From: Nocardia lijiangensis NBRC 108240
GTDB taxonomy: Bacteria > Actinomycetota > Actinomycetes > Mycobacteriales > Mycobacteriaceae
NCBI RefSeq assembly: GCF_001613045.1
Contig: NZ_BDBP01000027.1
Location: 35,829-99,828, forward strand
DNA: 64,000 nt
Reading direction: 5' to 3'
A program made the translations under genes and the position numbers. Below, piece after piece: positions 62,265 to 64,000 of this stretch. Under the pieces are notes generated by a model. That model ran no database searches, had not been told where the DNA came from, and saw only the letters and a program-made list of their open reading frames with translations. Each line of letters opens with the position of its first letter. Within the stretch, counting starts at the first letter, position 1.

Positions 62265-64000
62265 ATGCCCAGTTCCGCCGATTGGTGTCGTGGTAGTGAA
62301 AATGCCGGTTTTACGGAGGGTGTCGCCGTAGTCGGACTGTCATGCAGATTCCCAGGGGTGGAGAACCCCGGCGAGTTCTGGAGAATGCTGGTCGAAAGCA
62401 GAGGCACCGCCGGGCTCCGGCATTCCCTGGAATCCATAGATGCCTTCGACGCCGAGTTCTTCGGCATGACTGCGGCGGAGGCTGTCGCCGCCGATCCGCA
62501 GCAGCGACTCGTTCTGGAGCTCGGGTGGGAGGTGCTAGAGGACGGCGGAATCCGGCCCGAGGATCTCCACGCTTCCCGGGTGGGCGTATTCGTGGGATCG
62601 ATGTGGGATGACTATGGCGAGCTGACCAAGCGGCAGGGTATCGGCGGTATCGGTCCCGAAACCGCCGCCGGTGTGCAGCGGGGAATGATCGCCAACCGGC
62701 TCTCGCACTTCCTGTCGGTGCACGGGCCGAGCGTGACGATCGATACCGGTCAGTCCTCCTCGCTCGCGGCCACCCACATGGCGTATCGGAGTATTCGCAG
62801 TGGTGAAACGGATATTGCCATAGCGGTCGGCATCAACCTGGCCTTTGAAACGTCCAACTCCGACATCCTCGCTGAATGGGGAGCTCTGTCACCCGATGGC
62901 TGCTGCTACACCTTCGATGCGCGCGCCAATGGATTCGTTCGAGGCGAGGGTGGCGGTGCCGTTCTGTTGAAATCACTTCCGCGCGCGCTCGCGGACGGTG
63001 ACCACATCTATTGTGTCATCAGTGGGAGCGGGATGGGCCATGGTAGTGCGGATCGAATTACCACGCCCAGTGTTCAATCGCAGGCGAAGCTGCTGCGGGA
63101 AACATACGAAGAATCAGGGATTGATCCCGCATCAGTCCAATACCTGGAACTCCACGGCCCGGGAACGCGGGTCGGGGACCCGATCGAAGCCGAAGCAGCC
63201 GGTGCCGTGCTCGGTGCCGTGTCGAACCGCACCGAAGAATTGATTGTCGGAAGCGTAAAGACGAATATCGGACACCTCGAAGGTGCCGCCGGTATCGCGG
63301 GTTTGATCAAAGCTGTTCTCTGCATGGAAAATCGGTGGATACCGGCAACTCTGAACTATTCCACGCCGAACCCCGATATTCCGCTCACCGACTTGCGGAT
63401 GCGGGTTCAGGAGGAACCGAGCGAGTGGCCGAACCCGGCACGGCCGCTGGTCGCAGGCGTGAGCTCATTCGGGATGGGTGGTTCGAATTGTCATATCATC
63501 CTGTCGGAGCTGCCGTCCGGTGAGCGACTCCGCCTGGAATCGGATGAGCCCGCCGACCACAACGTATCGGCGGATCGATCGCACGAACTTCCGGTGTGGG
63601 TAGTGTCGGCGAAATCGGCTGCCGCACTGCGTGATCAAGCAGACCGGCTACTCGATCATATGCGAAATTGTCCCGAATTCCGACCGTCGAAGGTGGGACG
63701 GGCGTTGCTGGAGTCGCGTGCGTTGTTCGATCACCGTGCGGTAATCGTCGGCCGGGACCGGGAGGCGTTGCTGACTGGGCTGGAGCGGGTGGCCGCTGGG
63801 CAGGCCGCCGGTGTGCTGCGTGGGGAGGCGGCTGGGTTCGGTGTTGCTGTCGGTGCCGTCGGTGGTGTGGGTTCCGGTGTGGGTCTGGTCTTTTCGGGTC
63901 AGGGTTCGCAGCGGGTGGGTATGGGTTTGGGCCTGTGCGTGTTCCCGCCGTTTGCCGCGACACTGGATCGGGTTTGTGCCGTCTTGGATCCATTGGTGGG
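62265..64000 (+). CDS. Modular polyketide synthase, KSQ loading domain and start of AT (3' cut by window edge)
   Basis: Starts at ATG 62265 with AAGGAAG upstream and is open to the right edge (578 codons). Residues about 20-430: ketosynthase fold with VAVVGLSCRFPG, DPQQRL, ELHGPGTRVGDPIEA (His297) and KTNIGHLEGAAGIAGLIK (His337). The nucleophile Cys is replaced by Gln: DTGQSSSLAA (Gln163). This is the KSQ decarboxylase type that loads acyl-ACP in starter modules. From about residue 540 an acyltransferase domain begins (LVFSGQGSQRVGMGL). Substrate choice cannot be read because the AT is cut. First gene of a type I cluster. Confidence 0.92.
   Translation, partial: MPSSADWCRGSENAGFTEGVAVVGLSCRFPGVENPGEFWRMLVESRGTAGLRHSLESIDAFDAEFFGMTAAEAVAADPQQRLVLELGWEVLEDGGIRPEDLHASRVGVFVGSMWDDYGELTKRQGIGGIGPETAAGVQRGMIANRLSHFLSVHGPSVTIDTGQSSSLAATHMAYRSIRSGETDIAIAVGINLAFETSNSDILAEWGALSPDGCCYTFDARANGFVRGEGGGAVLLKSLPRALADGDHIYCVISGSGMGHGSADRITTPSVQSQAKLLRETYEESGIDPASVQYLELHGPGTRVGDPIEAEAAGAVLGAVSNRTEELIVGSVKTNIGHLEGAAGIAGLIKAVLCMENRWIPATLNYSTPNPDIPLTDLRMRVQEEPSEWPNPARPLVAGVSSFGMGGSNCHIILSELPSGERLRLESDEPADHNVSADRSHELPVWVVSAKSAAALRDQADRLLDHMRNCPEFRPSKVGRALLESRALFDHRAVIVGRDREALLTGLERVAAGQAAGVLRGEAAGFGVAVGAVGGVGSGVGLVFSGQGSQRVGMGLGLCVFPPFAATLDRVCAVLDPLV

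Noticed and set aside
1..64000. CRISPR arrays, tRNA and rRNA genes, and integrase or attachment sites
   Set aside because: No regularly spaced repeats, no tRNA-like cloverleaf and no rRNA motifs seen by eye; no tyrosine or serine integrase motifs in the open frames.

Overview
The window is high-GC DNA with dense actinobacterial codon use, GTG/TTG starts and many 4-base ATGA/GTGA overlaps. It most resembles a Nocardia-like member of the Mycobacteriales; this is inferred from protein style, as there is no rRNA or tRNA to anchor it. I saw no rRNA, tRNA, CRISPR array, integrase, relaxase or replication origin.

1-20.3 kb: one long, tightly coupled plus-strand operon for a type IV secretion-like conjugation machine of the actinobacterial SCO6880 type. 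In order it encodes a cut-off P-loop-like protein, two related small two-helix membrane proteins flanking an alpha/beta hydrolase, a lipoprotein and a membrane-anchored relative, a VirB6/TrbL-like glycine-rich membrane protein, an SCO6880-family protein, a VirB4-like ATPase, a lytic-domain plus NlpC/P60 wall hydrolase, two small proteins, and a VirD4-like coupling ATPase. A family of five full-length paralogues, plus two other proteins, share a short conserved acidic C-terminal tail. That tail is the most striking undescribed feature of this part.

20.4-26.5 kb: cargo-like genes (metallo-beta-lactamase fold, two related GNAT acetyltransferases) and a third GNAT-like gene split by a 2.6-kb ISL3-family element that carries a passenger gene.

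26.5-41.6 kb: an HTH protein with an HEXXXH metallopeptidase; a sugar/carbamoyl modification cluster (FAD oxidoreductase, DegT aminotransferase, epimerase, carbamoyltransferase, RmlB-like dehydratase); then an XRE regulator, NUDIX hydrolases, two small-molecule kinases and a TPR protein, mixed with remnants, including a DegT gene with a large internal deletion.

41.9-56.1 kb: accessory and decaying DNA. It contains a peptidase E, a valyl-tRNA synthetase remnant with one nonsense codon, a double GNAT, a truncated NUDIX gene, a MurG-like transferase, a 1362-residue HTH + Mrr-like nuclease + STAND NTPase protein (best candidate defence system), a frameshifted HIT gene whose catalytic histidines sit in an expanded hexanucleotide repeat, methyltransferase remnants, a pyrophosphatase-like gene and an IS110 transposase.

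56.3-64 kb: the left edge of a polyketide cluster. A minus-strand operon encodes a quinone-oxidoreductase-like protein, a Tat-exported berberine-bridge flavoprotein and a PapA-like condensation protein. A plus-strand set encodes a VOC protein, a wrecked type II thioesterase and the start of a modular PKS whose first ketosynthase is a KSQ loading domain. The PKS gene runs off the right edge.
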